Assembly: GCA_964017195.1 (NCBI GenBank)
Contig: CAXHKT010000153.1
Span: 5,001-69,000 of the forward strand
Source: Siderastrea radians
Lineage: Eukaryota > Cnidaria > Anthozoa > Scleractinia > Rhizangiidae
Length of the DNA: 64,000 bases
Direction: 5' to 3'
Shown: positions 45,754 to 57,768 of the stretch, piece by piece
How positions within the stretch are numbered: the stretch's first letter is position 1
Layout: every line of letters starts with the position of its first letter
The notes under the pieces: model-generated
What the model was told of the DNA's origin: nothing
Databases searched by the model: none
Seen by the model: only the letters and a program-made list of their open reading frames with translations
Position numbers and translations under genes: made by a program

Positions 45754-46095
45754 GAAAGTCTGCGATTTTGTCGATAAGGTGGAAAAAACCCCCATTTTGG
45801 GGCCTTCCCTCAGGCCCCAAAAAGCTCAAAAAGCTAACTGGCGCTCTCGGCTGCATGCACAAAGCTCCCAAATGCATTCAATCCCTTTGGGACCATCCGA
45901 AAAAAATTCCTTTTGTGCAAAAGTACAAAGAAAGCGCGATATGTGCGATCCTTAGGGAAAAAACCCCAATTTGGGGCATTCCCAGAGGCTCAAAAAGGTG
46001 TTCTTATCTGCGCAATCTGTCTGCGCAAGGCTGCGCACTGGCCCAATAATAATGCAAATCCCTCGGGGCTATCAGAAAAAACAGTTTATTGTGTA
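45754..46095. repeat. Representative 342-bp dimer: b (45754-45929) + a (45930-46095)
   Basis: b is 176 bp and a is 166 bp. Both open with gaaag followed by a gcgat core. Both then have ggaaaaaaccccc/ggaaaaaacccc with attttgggg or aatttgggg, then ggccttccc/ggcattccc, then aaaaag. Both end in an aatccc..gg..atc..gaaaaaa pattern followed by a T-rich stretch. The two halves are therefore diverged copies of one ancestral unit of about 165-170 bp. Confidence 0.85.
45795..45822. repeat. Conserved hairpin in each b unit (example)
   Basis: Perfect 10-bp arms TTTTGGGGCC (45795-45804) and GGCCCCAAAA (45813-45822) around the 8-base loop TTCCCTCA. It is present in most A-domain dimers. Rare breaks occur (for example a changed arm near 51969-51974, gaaccaaaaag). 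Confidence 0.85.
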
Positions 46096-47799
46096 GAAAG
46101 TCTGCGATTTTGTCGATAAGGTGGAAAAAACCCCCATTTTGGGGCCTTCCCTCAGGCCCCAAAAAGCTCAAAAAGCTAACTGGCGCTCTCGGCTGCATGC
46201 ACAAAGCTCCCAAATGCATTCAATCCCTTTGGGACCATCCGAAAAAAATTCCTTTTGTGCAAAAGTACAAAGAAAGCGCGATATGTGCGATCCTTAGGGA
46301 AAAAACCCCATTTTGGGGCATTCCCAGAGGCTCAAAAAGGTGTTCTTATCTGCGCAATCTGTCTGCGCAAGGCTGCGCACTGGCCCAATAATAATGCAAA
46401 TCCCTCGGGGCTATCAGAAAAAACAGTTTATTGTGTAGAAAGTCTGCGATTTTGTCGATAAGGTGGAAAAAACCCCCATTTTGGGGCCTTCCCTCAGGCC
46501 CCAAAAAGCTCAAAAAGCTAACTGGCGCTCTCGGCTGCATGCACAAAGCTCCCAAATGCATTCAATCCCTTTGGGACCATCCGAAAAAAATTCCTTTTGT
46601 GCAAAAGTACAAAGAAAGCGCGATATGTGCGATCCTTAGGGAAAAAACCCCATTTTGGGGCATTCCCAGAGGCTCAAAAACGTGTTCTTATCTGCGCAAT
46701 CTGTCTGCGCAAGGCTGCGCACTGGCCCAAAAAATAATGCAAATCCCTCGGGGCTATCAGAAAAAACAGTTTATTGTGTAGAAAGTCTGCGATTTTGTCG
46801 ATAAGGTGGAAAAAACCCCCATTTTGGGGCCTTCCCTCAGGCCCCAAAAAGCTCAAAAAGCTAACTGGCGCTCTCGGCTGCATGCACAAAGCTCCCAAAT
46901 GCATTCAATCCCTTTGGGACCATCCGAAAAAAATTCCTTTTGTGCAAAAGTACAAAGAAAGCGCGATATGTGCGATCCTTAGGCAAAAAACCCCATTTTG
47001 GGGCATTCCCAGAGGCTCAAAAAGGTGTTCTTATCTGCGCAATCTGTCTGCGCAAGGCTGCGCACTGGCCCAATAATAATGCAAATCCCTCGGGGCTATC
47101 AGAAAAAACAGTTTATTGTGTAGAAAGTCTGCGATTTTGTCGATAAGGTGGAAAAAACCCCCATTTTGGGGCCTTCCCTCAGGCCCCAAAAAGCTCAAAA
47201 AGCTAACTGGCGCTCTCGGCTGCATGCACAAAGCTCCCAAATGCATTCAATCCCTTTGGGACCATCCGAAAAAATTCCTTTTGTGCAAAAGTACAAAGAA
47301 AGCGCGATATGTGCGATCCTTAGGGAAAAAACCCCATTTTGGGGCATTCCCAGAGGCTCAAAAAGGTGTTCTTATCTGCGCAATCTGTCTGCGCAAGGCT
47401 GCGCACTGGCCCAAAAAATAATGCAAATCCCTCGGGGCTATCAGAAAAAACAGTTTATTGTGTAGAAAGTCTGCGATTTTGTCGATAAGGTGGAAAAAAC
47501 CCCCATTTTGGGGCCTTCCCTCAGGCCCCAAAAAGCTCAAAAAGCTAACTGGCGCTCTCGGCTGCATGCACAAAGCTCCCAAATGCATTCAATCCCTTTG
47601 GGACCATCCGAAAAAAATTCCTTTTGTGCAAAAGTACAAAGAAAGCGCGATATGTGCGATCCTTAGGCAAAAAACCCCATTTTGGGGCATTCCCAGAGTC
47701 TCAAAAAGGTGTTCTTATCTGCGCAATCTGTCTGCGCAAGGCTGCGCACTGGCCCAATAATAATGCAAATCCCTCGGGGCTATCAGAAAAAACAGTTTA

Positions 47800-50536
47800 T
47801 TGTGTAGAAAGTCTGCGATTTTGTCGATAAGGTGGAAAAAACCCCCATTTTGGGGCCTTCCCTCAGGCCCCAAAAAGCTCAAAAATCTAACTGGCGCTCT
47901 CGGCTGCATGCACAAAGCTCCCAAATGTATTCAATCCCTTTGGGACCATCCGAAAAAAATTCCTTTTGTGCAAAAGTACAAAGAAAGCGCGATATGTGCG
48001 ATCCTTAGGCAAAAAACCCCATTTTGGGGCATTCCCAGAGTCTCAAAAAGGTGTTCTTATCTGCGCAATCTGTCTGCGCAAGGCTGCGCACTGGCCCAAT
48101 AATAATGCAAATCCCTCGGGGCTATCAGAAAAAACAGTTTATTGTGTAGAAAGTCTGCGATTTTGTCGATAAGGTGGAGAAAACCCCCATTTTGGGGCCT
48201 TCCCTCAGGCCCCAAAAAGCTCAAAAAGCTAACTGGCGCTCTCGGCTGCATGCACAAAGCTCCCAAATGCATTCAATCCCTTTGGGACCATCCGAAAAAA
48301 ATTCCTTTTGTGCAAAAGTACAAAGAAAGCGCGATATGTGCGATCCTTAGGGAAAAAACCCCAATTTGGGGCATTCCCAGAGGCTCAAAAAGGTGTTCTT
48401 ATCTGCGCAATCTGTCTGCGCAAGGCTGCGCACTGGCCCAATAATAATGCAAATCCCTCGGGGCTATCAGAAAAAACAGTTTATTGTGTAGAAAGTCTGC
48501 GATTTTGTCGATAAGGTGGAAAAAACCCCCATTTTGGGGCCTTCCCTCAGGCCCCAAAAAGCTCAAAAAGCTAACTGGCGCTCTCGGCTGCATGCACAAA
48601 GCTCCCAAATGCATTCAATCCCTTTGGGACCATCCGAAAAAAATTCCTTTTGTGCAAAAGTACAAAGAAAGCGCGATATGTGCGATCCTTAGGGAAAAAA
48701 CCCCAATTTGGGGCATTCCCAGAGGCTCAAAAAGGTGTTCTTATCTGCGCAATCTGTCTGCGCAAGGCTGCGCACTGGCCCAATAATAATGCAAATCCCT
48801 CGGGGCTATCAGAAAAAACAGTTTATTGTGTAGAAAGTCTGCGATTTTGTCGATAAGGTGGAAAAAACCCCCATTTTGGGGCCTTCCCTCAGGCCCCAAA
48901 AAGCTCAAAAAGCTAACTGGCGCTCTCGGCTGCATGCACAAAGCTCCCAAATGCATTCAATCCCTTTGGGACCATCCGAAAAAAATTCCTTTTGTGCAAA
49001 AGTACAAAGAAAGCGCGATATGTGCGATCCTTAGGGAAAAAACCCCATTTTGGGGCATTCCCAGAGGCTCAAAAAGGTGTTCTTATCTGCGCAATCTGTC
49101 TGCGCAAGGCTGCGCACTGGCCCAATAATAATGCAAATCCCTCGGGGCTATCAGAAAAAACAGTTTATTGTGTAGAAAGTCTGCGATTTTGTCGATAAGG
49201 TGGAAAAAACCCCCATTTTGGGGCCTTCCCTCAGGCCCCAAAAAGCTCAAAAAGCTAACTGGCGCTCTCGGCTGCATGCACAAAGCTCCCAAATGCATTC
49301 AATCCCTTTGGGACCATCCGAAAAAAATTCCTTTTGTGCAAAAGTACAAAGAAAGCGCGATATGTGCGATCCTTAGGGAAAAAACCCCATTTTGGGGCAT
49401 TCCCAGAGGCTCAAAAACGTGTTCTTATCTGCGCAATCTGTCTGCGCAAGGCTGCGCACTGGCCCAAAAAATAATGCAAATCCCTCGGGGCTATCAGAAA
49501 AAACAGTTTATTGTGTAGAAAGTCTGCGATTTTGTCGATAAGGTGGAAAAAACCCCCATTTTGGGGCCTTCCCTCAGGCCCCAAAAAGCTCAAAAAGCTA
49601 ACTGGCGCTCTCGGCTGCATGCACAAAGCTCCCAAATGCATTCAATCCCTTTGGGACCATCCGAAAAAAATTCCTTTTGTGCAAAAGTACAAAGAAAGCG
49701 CGATATGTGCGATCCTTAGGGAAAAAACCCCATTTTGGGGCATTCCCAGAGGCTCAAAAAGGTGTTCTTATCTGCGCAATCTGTCTGCGCAAGGCTGCGC
49801 ACTGGCCCAATAATAATGCAAATCCCTCGGGGCTATCAGAAAAAACAGTTTATTGTGTAGAAAGTCTGCGATTTTGTCGATAAGGTGGAAAAAACCCCCA
49901 TTTTGGGGCCTTCCCTCAGGCCCCAAAAAGCTCAAAAAGCTAACTGGCGCTCTCGGCTGCATGCACAAAGCTCCCAAATGCATTCAATCCCTTTGGGACC
50001 ATCCGAAAAAATTCCTTTTGTGCAAAAGTACAAAGAAAGCGCGATATGTGCGATCCTTAGGGAAAAAACCCCATTTTGGGGCATTCCCAGAGGCTCAAAA
50101 AGGTGTTCTTATCTGCGCAATCTGTCTGCGCAAGGCTGCGCACTGGCCCAAAAAATAATGCAAATCCCTCGGGGCTATCAGAAAAAACAGTTTATTGTGT
50201 AGAAAGTCTGCGATTTTGTCGATAAGGTGGAAAAAACCCCCATTTTGGGGCCTTCCCTCAGGCCCCAAAAAGCTCAAAAAGCTAACTGGCGCTCTCGGCT
50301 GCATGCACAAAGCTCCCAAATGCATTCAATCCCTTTGGGACCATCCGAAAAAAATTCCTTTTGTGCAAAAGTACAAAGAAAGCGCGATATGTGCGATCCT
50401 TAGGCAAAAAACCCCATTTTGGGGCATTCCCAGAGTCTCAAAAAGGTGTTCTTATCTGCGCAATCTGTCTGCGCAAGGCTGCGCACTGGCCCAATAATAA
50501 TGCAAATCCCTCGGGGCTATCAGAAAAAACAGTTTA
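47800..50536. repeat. 2,737-bp higher-order repeat, copy 2 (eight dimers)
   Basis: Partner of 45063-47799. A third, rearranged copy begins near 50195: its dimers with tctcggctgaatg and caaaaatctaac match 44379-45020 at an offset of about 6,157 bp (eighteen dimers). Confidence 0.93.
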
Positions 50537-53500
50537 TTGTGTAGAAAGTCTGCGATTTTGTCGATAAGGTGGAAAAAACCCCCATTTTGGGGCCTTCCCT
50601 CAGGCCCCAAAAAGCTCAAAAAGCTAACTGGCGCTCTCGGCTGAATGCACAAAGCTCCCAAATGCATTCAATCCCTTTGGGACCATCCGAAAAAATTCCT
50701 TTTGTGCAAAAGTACAAAGAAAGCGCGATATGTGCGATCCTTAGGCAAAAAACCCCATTTTGGGGCATTCCCAGAGGCTCAAAAAGGTGTTCTTATCTGC
50801 GCAATCTGTCTGCGCAAGGCTGCGCACTGGCCCAATAATAATGCAAATCCCTCGGGGCTATCAGAAAAAACAGTTTATTGTGTAGAAAGTCTGCGATTTT
50901 GTCGATAAGGTGGAAAAAACCCCCATTTTGGGGCCTTCCCTCAGGCCCCAAAAAGCTCAAAAATCTAACTGGCGCTCTCGGCTGCATGCACAAAGCTCCC
51001 AAATGCATTCAATCCCTTTGGGACCATCCGAAAAAAATTCCTTTTGTGCAAAAGTACAAAGAAAGCGCGATATGTGCGATCCTTAGGCAAAAAACCCCAT
51101 TTTGGGGCATTCCCAGAGTCTCAAAAAGGTGTTCTTATCTGCGCAATCTGTCTGCGCAAGGCTGCGCACTGGCCCAATAATAATGCAAATCCCTCGGGGC
51201 TATCAGAAAAAACAGTTTATTGTGTAGAAAGTCTGCGATTTTGTCGATAAGGTGGAAAAAACCCCCATTTTGGGGCCTTCCCTCAGGCCCCAAAAAGCTC
51301 AAAAAGCTAACTGGCGCTCTCGGCTGCATGCACAAAGCTCCCAAATGCATTCAATCCCTTTGGGACCATCCGAAAAAAATTCCTTTTGTGCAAAAGTACA
51401 AAGAAAGCGCGATATGTGCGATCCTTAGGGAAAAAACCCCAATTTGGGGCATTCCCAGAGGCTCAAAAAGGTGTTCTTATCTGCGCAATCTGTCTGCGCA
51501 AGGCTGCGCACTGGCCCAATAATAATGCAAATCCCTCGGGGCTATCAGAAAAAACAGTTTATTGTGTAGAAAGTCTGCGATTTTGTCGATAAGGTGGAAA
51601 AAACCCCCATTTTGGGGCCTTCCCTCAGGCCCCAAAAAGCTCAAAAAGCTAACTGGCGCTCTCGGCTGCATGCACAAAGCTCCCAAATGCATTCAATCCC
51701 TTTGGGACCATCCGAAAAAAATTCCTTTTGTGCAAAAGTACAAAGAAAGCGCGATATGTGCGATCCTTAGGGAAAAAACCCCATTTTGGGGCATTCCCAG
51801 AGGCTCAAAAAGGTGTTCTTATCTGCGCAATCTGTCTGCGCAAGGCTGCGCACTGGCCCAATAATAATGCAAATCTCTCGGGACTATCAGAAAAAACAGT
51901 TTATTGTGTAGAAAGTCTGCGATTTTGTCGATAAGGCGAAAAAAACCCCCATTTTGGGGCCTTCCCTCAGGAACCAAAAAGCTCAAAAAGCTAACTGGCG
52001 CTCTCGGCTGCATGCACAAAGCTCCCAAATGCATTCAATCCCTTTGGGACCATCCGAAAAAAAATCCTTTTGTGCAAAAGTACAAAGAAAGCGCGATATA
52101 TGCGATCCTTAGGGAAAAAACCCCATTTTGGGGCATTCCCAGAGGCTCAAAAACGTGTTCTTATCTGCGCAATCTGTCTGCGCAAGGCTGCGCACTGGCC
52201 CAAAAAATAATGCAAATCCCTCGGGGCTATCAGAAAAAACAGTTTATTGTGTAGAAAGTCTGCGATTTTGTCGATAAGGTGGAAAAAACCCCCATTTTGG
52301 GGCCTTCCCTCAGGCCCCAAAAAGCTCAAAAAGCTAACTGGCGCTCTCGGCTGCATGCACAAAGCTCCCAAATGCATTCAATCCCTTTGGGACCATCCGA
52401 AAAAAATTCCTTTTGTGCAAAAGTACAAAGAAAGCGCGATATGTGCGATCCTTAGGGAAAAAACCCCATTTTGGGGCATTCCCAGAGGCTCAAAAAGGTG
52501 TTCTTATCTGCGCAATCTGTCTGCGCAAGGCTGCGCACTGGCCCAATAATAATGCAAATCCCTCGGGGCTATCAGAAAAAACAGTTTATTGTGTAGAAAG
52601 TCTGCGATTTTGTCGATAAGGTGGAAAAAACCCCCATTTTGGGGCCTTCCCTCAGGCCCCAAAAAGCTCAAAAAGCTAACTGGCGCTCTCGGCTGCATGC
52701 ACAAAGCTCCCAAATGCATTCAATCCCTTTGGGACCATCCGAAAAAATTTCCTTTTGTGCAAAAGTACAAAGAAAGCGCGATATGTGCGATCCTTAGGGA
52801 AAAAACCCCATTTTGGGGCATTCCCAGAGGCTCAAAAAGGTGTTCTTATCTGCGCAATCTGTCTGCGCAAGGCTGCGCACTGGCCCAAAAAATAATGCAA
52901 ATCCCTCGGGGCTATCAGAAAAAACAGTTTATTGTGTAGAAAGTCTGCGATTTTGTCGATAAGGTGGAAAAAACCCCCATTTTGGGGCCTTCCCTCAGGC
53001 CCCAAAAAGCTCAAAAAGCTAACTGGCGCTCTCGGCTGCATGCACAAAGCTCCCAAATGCATTCAATCCCTTTGGGACCATCCGAAAAAAATTCCTTTTG
53101 TGCAAAAGTACAAAGAAAGCGCGATATGTGCGATCCTTAGGGAAAAAACCCCAATTTGGGGCATTCCCAGAGGCTCAAAAAGGTGTTCTTATCTGCGCAA
53201 TCTGTCTGCGGAAGGCTGCGCACTGGCCCAATAATAATGCAAATCCCTCGGGGCTATCAGAAAAAACAGTTTATTGTGTAGAAAGTCTGCGATTTTGTCG
53301 ATAAGGTGGAAAAAACCCCCATTTTGGGGCCTTCCCTCAGGCCCCAAAAAGCTCAAAAAGCTAACTGGCGCTCTCGGCTGCATGCACAAAGCTCCCAAAT
53401 GCATTCAATCCCTTTGGGACCATCCGAAAAAAATTCCTTTTGTGCAAAAGTACAAAGAAAGCGCGATATGTGCGATCCTTAGGGAAAAAACCCCATTTTG

Positions 53501-56500
53501 GGGCATTCCCAGAGGCTCAAAAAGGTGTTCTTATCTGCGCAATCTGTCTGCGCAAGGCTGCGCACTGGCCCAATAATAATGCAAATCCCTCGGGGCTATC
53601 AGAAAAAACAGTTTATTGTGTAGAAAGTCTGCGATTTTGTCGATAAGGTGGAAAAAACCCCCATTTTGGGGCCTTCCCTCAGGCCCCAAAAAGCTCAAAA
53701 AGCTAACTGGCGCTCTCGGCTGCATGCACAAAGCTCCCAAATGCATTCAATCCCTTTGGGACCATCCGAAAAAAATTCCTTTTGTGCAAAAGTACAAAGA
53801 AAGCGCGATATGTGCGATCGTTAGGGAAAAAACCCCATTTTCTGGCATTCCCAGCGGCTCAAAAAGGTGTTCTTATCTGCGCAATCTGTCTGCGCAAGGC
53901 TGCGCACTGGCCCAAAAAATAATGCAAATCCCTCGGGGCTATCAGAAAAAACAGTTTATTGTGTAGAAAGTCTGCGATTTTGTCGATAAGGTGGAAAAAA
54001 CCCCCATTTTGGGGCCTTCCCTCAGGCCCCAAAAAGCTCAAAAAGCTAACTGGCGCTCTCGGCTGCATGCACAAAGCTCCCAAATGCATTCAATCCCTTT
54101 GGGACCATCCGTAAAAAATTCCTTTTGTGCAAAAGTACAAAGAAAGCGCGATATGTGCGATCCTTAGGGAAAAAACCCCAATTTGGGGCATTCCCAGAGG
54201 CTCAAAAAGGTGTTCTTATCTGCGCAATCTGTCTGCGCAAGGCTGCGCACTGGCCCAATAATAATGCAAATCCCTCGGGGTTATCAGAAAAAACAGTTTA
54301 TTGTGTAGAAAGTCTGCGATTTTGTCGATAAGGTGGAAAAAACCCCCATTTTGGGGCCTTTCCTCAGGCCCCAAAAAGCTCAAAAAGCTAACTGGCGCTC
54401 TCGGCTACATGCACAAAGCTCCCAAATGCATTCAATCCCTTTGGGACCATCCGAAAAAAATTCCTTTTGTGCAAAAGTACAAAGAAAGCGCGATATGTGC
54501 GATCCTTAGGGAAAAAACCCCATTTTGGGGCATTCCCAGAGGCTCAAAAAGGTGTTCTTATCTGCGCAATCTGTCTGCGCAAGGCTGCGCACTGGCCCAA
54601 TAATAATGCAAATCCCTCGGGGCTATCAGAAAAAACAGTTTATTGTGTAGAAAGTCTGCGATTTTTTCGATAAGGTGGAAAAAACCCCCATTTTGGGGCC
54701 TTCCCTCAGGCCCCAAAAAGCTCAAAAAGCTAACTGGCGCTCTCGGCTGCATGCACAAAGCTCCCAAATGCATTCAATCCCTTTGGCACCATCCGAAAAA
54801 AATTCCTTTTCTGGAAAAGTACAAAGAAAGCGCGATATGTGCGATCCTTAGACAAAAAACCCGATTTTGGGGCATTCCCAGAGGCTCAAAAAGGTGTTCT
54901 TATCTGCGCAATCTGTCTGCGCAAGGCTATGCACTGGCCCAATAATAATGCAAATCCCTCGGGACTATCAGAAAAAACAGTTTATTGTGTAGAAAGTCTG
55001 CGATTTTGTCGATAACGTGGAAAAAAAACCCATTTTGGGGCCTTCCCTCAGGCCCCAAAAAGCTCAAAAAGCTAACTGGCGCTCTCGGCTGCATGCACAA
55101 AGCTCCCAAATGCATTCAATCCCTTTGGGACCATCCGAAAAAAATTCCTTTTGTGCAAAAGTACAAAGAAAGCGCGATATGTGCGATCCTTCGGGAAAAA
55201 ACCCCATTTTGGGGCATTCCCAGAGGCTCAAAAAGGTGTTCTTATCTGCGCAATCTGTCTGCGCAAGGCTGCACACTGGCCCAATAATAATGCAAATCCC
55301 TCGGGGCTATCAGAAAAAACAGTTTATTGTGTAGAAAGTCTGCGATTTTGTCGATAAGGTGGAAAAAACCCCCATTTTGGGGCCTTCCCTCAGGCCCCAA
55401 AAAGCTCAAAAAGCTAACTGGCGCTCTCGGCTGCATGCACAAAGCTCCCAAATGCATTCAACCCCTTTGGGACCATCCGAAAAAAATTTCTTTTGTGCAA
55501 AAGTACAAAGAAAGCGCGATATGTGCGATCCTTAGGGAGAAAACCCCATTTTAGGGCATTCCCAGAGGCTCAAAAAGGTGTTCTTATCTGCGCAATCTGT
55601 CTGCGCAAGGCTGCACATTGGCCCAATAATAATGCAAATCCCTCGGGGCTATCAGAAAAAACAGTTTATTGTGTAGAAAGTCTGCGATTTTGTCGATAAG
55701 GTGGAAAAAACCCCCATTTTGGGGCCTTCCCTCAGGCCCCAAAAAGCTCAAAAAGCTAAATGGCGCTCTCGGCTGCATGCACAAAGCTCCCAAATGCATT
55801 CAATCTCTTTGGGACCATCCCAAAAAAATTCGTTTTGTGCAAAAGTACAAAGAAAGCGCGATATGTGCGATCCTTAGGCAAAAAACCCCATTTTGGGGCA
55901 TTCCCAGAGGCTCAAAAAGGTGTTCTTATCTGCGCAATCTGTCTGCGCAAGGCTGCGCACTGGCCCAATAATAATGCAAATCCCTCGGGGCTATCAGAAA
56001 AAACAGTTTATTGTGTAGAAAGCCTGCGATTTTGTCGATAAGGTGGAAAAAACCCCCATTTTGGGGCCTTCCGTCAGGCCCCAAAAAGCTCAAAAAGCTA
56101 ACTGGCGCTCTCGGCTGCATGCACAAAGCTCCCAAATGCATTCAATCCCTTTGGGACCATCCGAAAAAAATTCCTTTTGTGCAAAAGTACAAAGAAAGCG
56201 CGATATGTGCGATCCTTAGGGAAAAAACCCCATTTTGGGGCATTCCCAGAGGCTCAAAAAGGTGTTCTTATCTGCGCAATCTGTCTGCGCAAGGCTGCGC
56301 ACTGGCCCAATAATAATGCAAATCCCTCGATGCTATCAGAAAAAACAGTTTATTGTGTAGAAAGTCTGCGATTTTGTCGATAAGGTGGAAAAAAACCCCA
56401 TTTTGGGGCCTTCCCTCAGGCCCCAAAAAGCTCAAAAGGCTAACTGGCGCTCTCGGCTGCATGCACAAAGCTCCCAAATGCATTCAATCCCTTTGGGACC

Positions 56501-57768
56501 ATCCGAAAAAAATTCCTTTTGTGCAAAAGTACAAAGAAAGCGCGATATGTGCGATCCTTAGGGAAAAAACCCCAATTTGGGGCATTCCCAGAGGCTCAAA
56601 AAGGTGTTCTTATCTGCGCAATCTGTCTGCGCAAGGCTGCGCACTGGCCTAATAATAATGCAAATCCTTCGGGGCTATCAGAAAAAACAGTTTATTGTGT
56701 AGAAAGTCTGCGATTTTGTCGATAAGGTGGAAAAAACCCCCATTTTGGGGCCTTCCCTCAGGCCCCAAAAAGCTCAAAAAGCTAACTGGCGCTCTCGGCT
56801 GCATGCACAAAGCTCCCAAATGCATTCAATCCCTTTGGGACCATCCGAAAAAAATTCCTTTTGTGCAAAAGTACAAAGAAAGCGCGATATGTGCGATCCT
56901 TAGGGAAAAAACCCCATTTTGGGGCATACCCAGAGGCTCAAAAACGTGTTCTTATCTGCGCAATCTGTCTGCGCAAGGCTGCGCACTGGCCCAATAATAA
57001 TGCAAATCCCTTGGGACTATCAGAAAAAACAGTTTATTGTGTAGAAAGTCTGCGTTTTTGTCGATAAGGTGGAAAAAACCCCCATTTTGGGGCCTTCCCT
57101 CAGGCCCCAAAAAGCTCAAAAAGCTAACTGGCGCTCTCGGCTGCATGCACAAAGCTCCCAAATGCATTCAATCCCTTTGGGACCATCCGAAAAAAATTCC
57201 TTTTGTGTATAAGCGCAAAGAAGGTGCGATTTGTGCGATCCTTAGGAAAAAACCAAATTTTTGGCATTCCCAGAGGCTAAAAAAAGTTGTTGTTCACTGC
57301 ACAAGGCTGCGCAAGGCTGCGCAATGGGCTAATAATAACGCAAATCCCTCGGGGCTATCAGGAAAAAAAGTTTATTGTGTAGAAAAGCGCGATATGTGCG
57401 ATCCTTAGCGAAAAAACCCCATTTTTGGCCTTCCCAGAGGCTAAAAAAGGTGTTGTTTACTGCGCAAGGCTGCGCACTGGCCTAATAATAACGCAAATCC
57501 CTCGGGGCTATCAGAAAAAAAAGTTTATTGTGTAGAAAAGCGCGATATGTGCGATACTTAGCGAAAAAACCCCATTTTTGGCCTTCCCAGAGGCTAAAAA
57601 AGGTGTTGTTCACTGCGCAAGGCTGTGCAAGGCTGCGCACTGGCCCAATAATAATGCAAATCCCTCAGGGCTATCAGAAAAAAAAGTTTATTGTGTACAA
57701 AGTCTGCGATTTTGTCGATAAGGTGGGAATTTCAGTTTTGAGAGGGGTGGGGTGGGTCCCTCAAAAAA

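Larger units (their letters stand above)
45063..47799. repeat. 2,737-bp higher-order repeat, copy 1 (eight dimers)
   Basis: The ordered variants match 47800-50536 dimer by dimer: caaaaatctaac, then gtggagaaaac, two ccccaatttgg dimers, a consensus dimer, an aaaaacgtgttc/caaaaaataatg dimer, and then a dimer with a shortened A-run (ccgaaaaaattcc). Confidence 0.93.
43701..57207. repeat. Satellite domain A2: about 39.5 tandem 342-bp dimers
   Basis: As A1, but with a strong 2,737-bp (eight-dimer) higher-order repeat over about 44.0-52.9 kb. Marker variants are cccagagtctc, ggcgctctcggctgaatg, caaaaatctaactgg, gtggagaaaacccc, aaaaacgtgttc and ggcccaaaaaataatg. Confidence 0.97.
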
